Part shown: positions 5,312 to 6,813 of the stretch, piece by piece
Layout of the letters: each line of letters opens with the position of its first letter
Numbering within the stretch: the first letter of the stretch is position 1
From: DATHZQ01 sp035458525
GTDB taxonomy: Bacteria; Actinomycetota; Acidimicrobiia; Spongiisociales; UBA5794
Length of the DNA stretch: 6,813 nt
Assembly (NCBI GenBank): GCA_035458525.1
Contig: DATHZQ010000072.1
Span: 1 to 6,813, forward strand
Direction of reading: 5' to 3'
Translations under genes and position numbers: made by a program
Notes under the pieces: generated by a model
Told to the model about the DNA's origin: nothing
Seen by the model: only the letters and a program-made list of their open reading frames with translations
The model's database searches: none

Positions 5312-6718
5312 ATGCCGACACCCACCACCCTCTTCGAGAAGGTCTGGAACGATCACATCGTTCGCCGTGGCGACGGCGAGCCGGACCTGTTGTACATCGA
5401 CCTTCACCTCGTCCACGAGGTGACCTCGCCCCAAGCGTTCGAGTCGCTGGCGTTGCAGGGTCGCTCGGTGCGGCGCCCCGACCTCACCCTCGCCACGGTG
5501 GACCATGGCGTGCCGACCGAGGGCCGCTCCCTCGGAATCCAGGACCCGCTTTCGCGCAAGCAGATCGAGACGCTCGTCGAGAACTGCGCACGCAACGGCA
5601 TCACGCTGTTCGGTATCGACGACCCACGGCAAGGCATCGTTCACGTCATCGGCCCTGAGCAAGGCATCACTCAACCGGGCATGACCATTGTCTGCGGCGA
5701 CAGCCACACGTCGACCCATGGTGCGTTCGGAGCGCTGGCCTTCGGCATCGGCACTTCGGAGGTCGAGCATGTGCTTGCGTCCCAGACCCTTCCGCAGACC
5801 AGGCCCAAGTCGATGGCGATCACCATCGACGGCGCCCTCGCCCGCGGCGTGACCGCCAAGGACGTCATCCTCGGGATCATCGCAAGGATCGGCGTCGACG
5901 GTGGCGTCGGCTACGTCGTCGAGTATCGCGGCTCGGCGATCGAGTCGCTCTCGATGGAGGGTCGCATGACCGTGTGCAACATGTCCATCGAGGCGGGAGC
6001 CCGCGCCGGCATGATCGCTCCCGATGAAACGACGTTCGCCTACATCGAGGGCCGCACCCACGCTCCGAAGGGAGCAGCGTGGGAACAGGCGCTGGACTAC
6101 TGGCGCACGCTGCCCACCGATGATGGCGCTGCGTTCGATGCGTACGTCGACATCGACTCGGATGATCTGGCGCCGTACGTGAGTTGGGGCACCAATCCCG
6201 CCCAGACGCTGCCGGTGACGGCGACGCTCCCTTCACCTGACGACTTCGCCGATCCGCTCGATCGCGATACGACCGAGCGTGCGTTGCACTACATGGATCT
6301 CGAGGCAGGCACTGCGATCACCGACATCTCCATCGACCGGGTGTTCTTCGGCTCGTGCACCAACGGGCGAATCGAGGACCTCAGGGCGGGAGCCGCCCTC
6401 CTCGAGGGCAAGCGAGTTCATCCCGACGTCCGTGCCATGGTCGTGCCCGGCTCCGGTCTGGTGAAGCTCCAGGCAGAGGAAGAGGGCTTGGACCGGATCT
6501 TCAAGGCAGCGGGTTTCGAGTGGCGCGACGCCGGGTGCTCGATGTGCCTCGGCATGAACCCGGACATTCTGTCGCCGGGCGAGCGCTGCGCCTCGACCTC
6601 GAACCGCAACTTCGAGGGTCGCCAGGGCCGCGGCGGGCGGACCCACCTGGTATCGCCCGAGATGGCCGTCGCCGCCGCGGTGGAGGGACACTTCGTCGAC
6701 GTGAGGGAGTGGGAGTGA
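5312..6718 (+). CDS. leuC: 3-isopropylmalate dehydratase large subunit (LeuC)
   Basis: LeuC, with the small subunit LeuD, interconverts 2- and 3-isopropylmalate in cytosolic leucine biosynthesis, using a [4Fe-4S] cluster. The 468-residue length is standard for the bacterial form. Family marks include the opening LFEKVWNDHIV, the DHGVPT block near residue 64, CGDSHTSTHGAFGALAFGIGTSEVEHVLA (residues 128-156) and FGSCTNGR. Cluster ligands are Cys349 in FGSCTNGR and Cys409 and Cys412 in DAGCSMCLG, spaced as in E. coli LeuC (347, 407, 410). The C-terminal substrate-binding segment STSNRNFEGRQG and the ending SPEMAVAAAVEG are intact. Position 66 is Gly where the motif usually reads DHNVPT. It is transcribed away from the regulator operon, with 232 bp between the two starts. 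Its TGA overlaps the ATG of the next frame, so more cistrons follow. Confidence 0.97.
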   Translation: MPTPTTLFEKVWNDHIVRRGDGEPDLLYIDLHLVHEVTSPQAFESLALQGRSVRRPDLTLATVDHGVPTEGRSLGIQDPLSRKQIETLVENCARNGITLFGIDDPRQGIVHVIGPEQGITQPGMTIVCGDSHTSTHGAFGALAFGIGTSEVEHVLASQTLPQTRPKSMAITIDGALARGVTAKDVILGIIARIGVDGGVGYVVEYRGSAIESLSMEGRMTVCNMSIEAGARAGMIAPDETTFAYIEGRTHAPKGAAWEQALDYWRTLPTDDGAAFDAYVDIDSDDLAPYVSWGTNPAQTLPVTATLPSPDDFADPLDRDTTERALHYMDLEAGTAITDISIDRVFFGSCTNGRIEDLRAGAALLEGKRVHPDVRAMVVPGSGLVKLQAEEEGLDRIFKAAGFEWRDAGCSMCLGMNPDILSPGERCASTSNRNFEGRQGRGGRTHLVSPEMAVAAAVEGHFVDVREWE

Positions 6719-6813
6719 TGACCGGGCCGGCCCCCCTACCCCCAGCGCTGAAGGGCTGGCGGTACCTTCCCCCCGCAAGCGAAGGAACTGATCTCATCAC
6801 CACCGTCGACGCG
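6718..6813 (+). CDS. Unidentified gene coupled to leuC (partial, runs off the right edge)
   Basis: ATG 6718 overlaps the leuC TGA by four bases (ATGA). AGGGAG (6704-6709) lies eight bases upstream, and an in-frame GTG at 6715 is an alternative start. Thirty-two codons are visible, starting MTGPAPLPPALKGWRYLPP and ending TDLITTVDA. Third positions favour G or C, as in neighbouring genes. By position one would expect leuD, whose N-terminus normally carries a NVDTDQIIP-type motif within the first 30 residues. Here only a vague TDLI appears, so I do not call it leuD. It may be a divergent or extended LeuD or an unrelated gene in the leucine operon; the product is unknown. Confidence 0.5.
   Translation, partial: MTGPAPLPPALKGWRYLPPASEGTDLITTVDA

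Noticed and set aside
4657..5658. 333-codon plus-strand frame across the regulator, the intergenic gap and the start of leuC
   Set aside because: It crosses two well-supported genes in wrong frames and has no recognisable motif.

Overview
The window is GC-rich (roughly two thirds G+C by eye) with strong G/C bias at third codon positions. Several features point to a free-living high-GC Gram-positive bacterium: a leaderless-type promoter, ArsR-family control of an exporter, a long secreted DUF11 protein and a stand-alone LeuC. Actinomycetota is most likely. Acidimicrobiia is a guess that I cannot confirm from sequence alone.

Layout from left to right. (1) Positions 1-2982, minus strand, hold one large open reading frame that runs off the left edge: 994 codons are visible and no stop is reached. 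It encodes a secreted or surface protein with a signal peptide, a DUF2341 domain, a large unclassified middle region, a beta-rich domain and an array of 127-residue DUF11 repeats. The longer open frames on the opposite strand here are antisense shadows. (2) Positions 2983-3091 are a short gap on the same strand that can be drawn as a closing stem enclosing two hairpins. (3) Positions 3092-4498, minus strand, encode a 12-helix major facilitator exporter. (4) Positions 4495-5079, minus strand, encode a 194-residue ArsR-type helix-turn-helix regulator whose stop overlaps the exporter start (ATGA), so the two form a regulator-exporter operon. (5) Positions 5080-5311 are the divergent intergenic region. 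It carries a consensus-like promoter whose predicted transcription start falls on the regulator's ATG, inside a 38-bp dyad. (6) Positions 5312-6718, plus strand, encode LeuC, the large subunit of 3-isopropylmalate dehydratase, with all three iron-sulfur cysteines. (7) From 6718 a partial plus-strand frame overlaps the leuC stop by ATGA and runs off the right edge. It does not look like a normal LeuD N-terminus.

Three functional units therefore sit side by side: a cell-surface protein, an apparently self-regulated efflux module, and the start of a leucine-biosynthesis transcription unit. Nothing indicates that they cooperate. No RNA genes, insertion sequences, CRISPR arrays or integration sites were seen. 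I found no convincing new multi-gene system. The most interesting items are the dyad and leaderless promoter of the regulator, the structured gap before the surface-protein gene, the partly homogenised repeat array, and the unidentified gene coupled to leuC.
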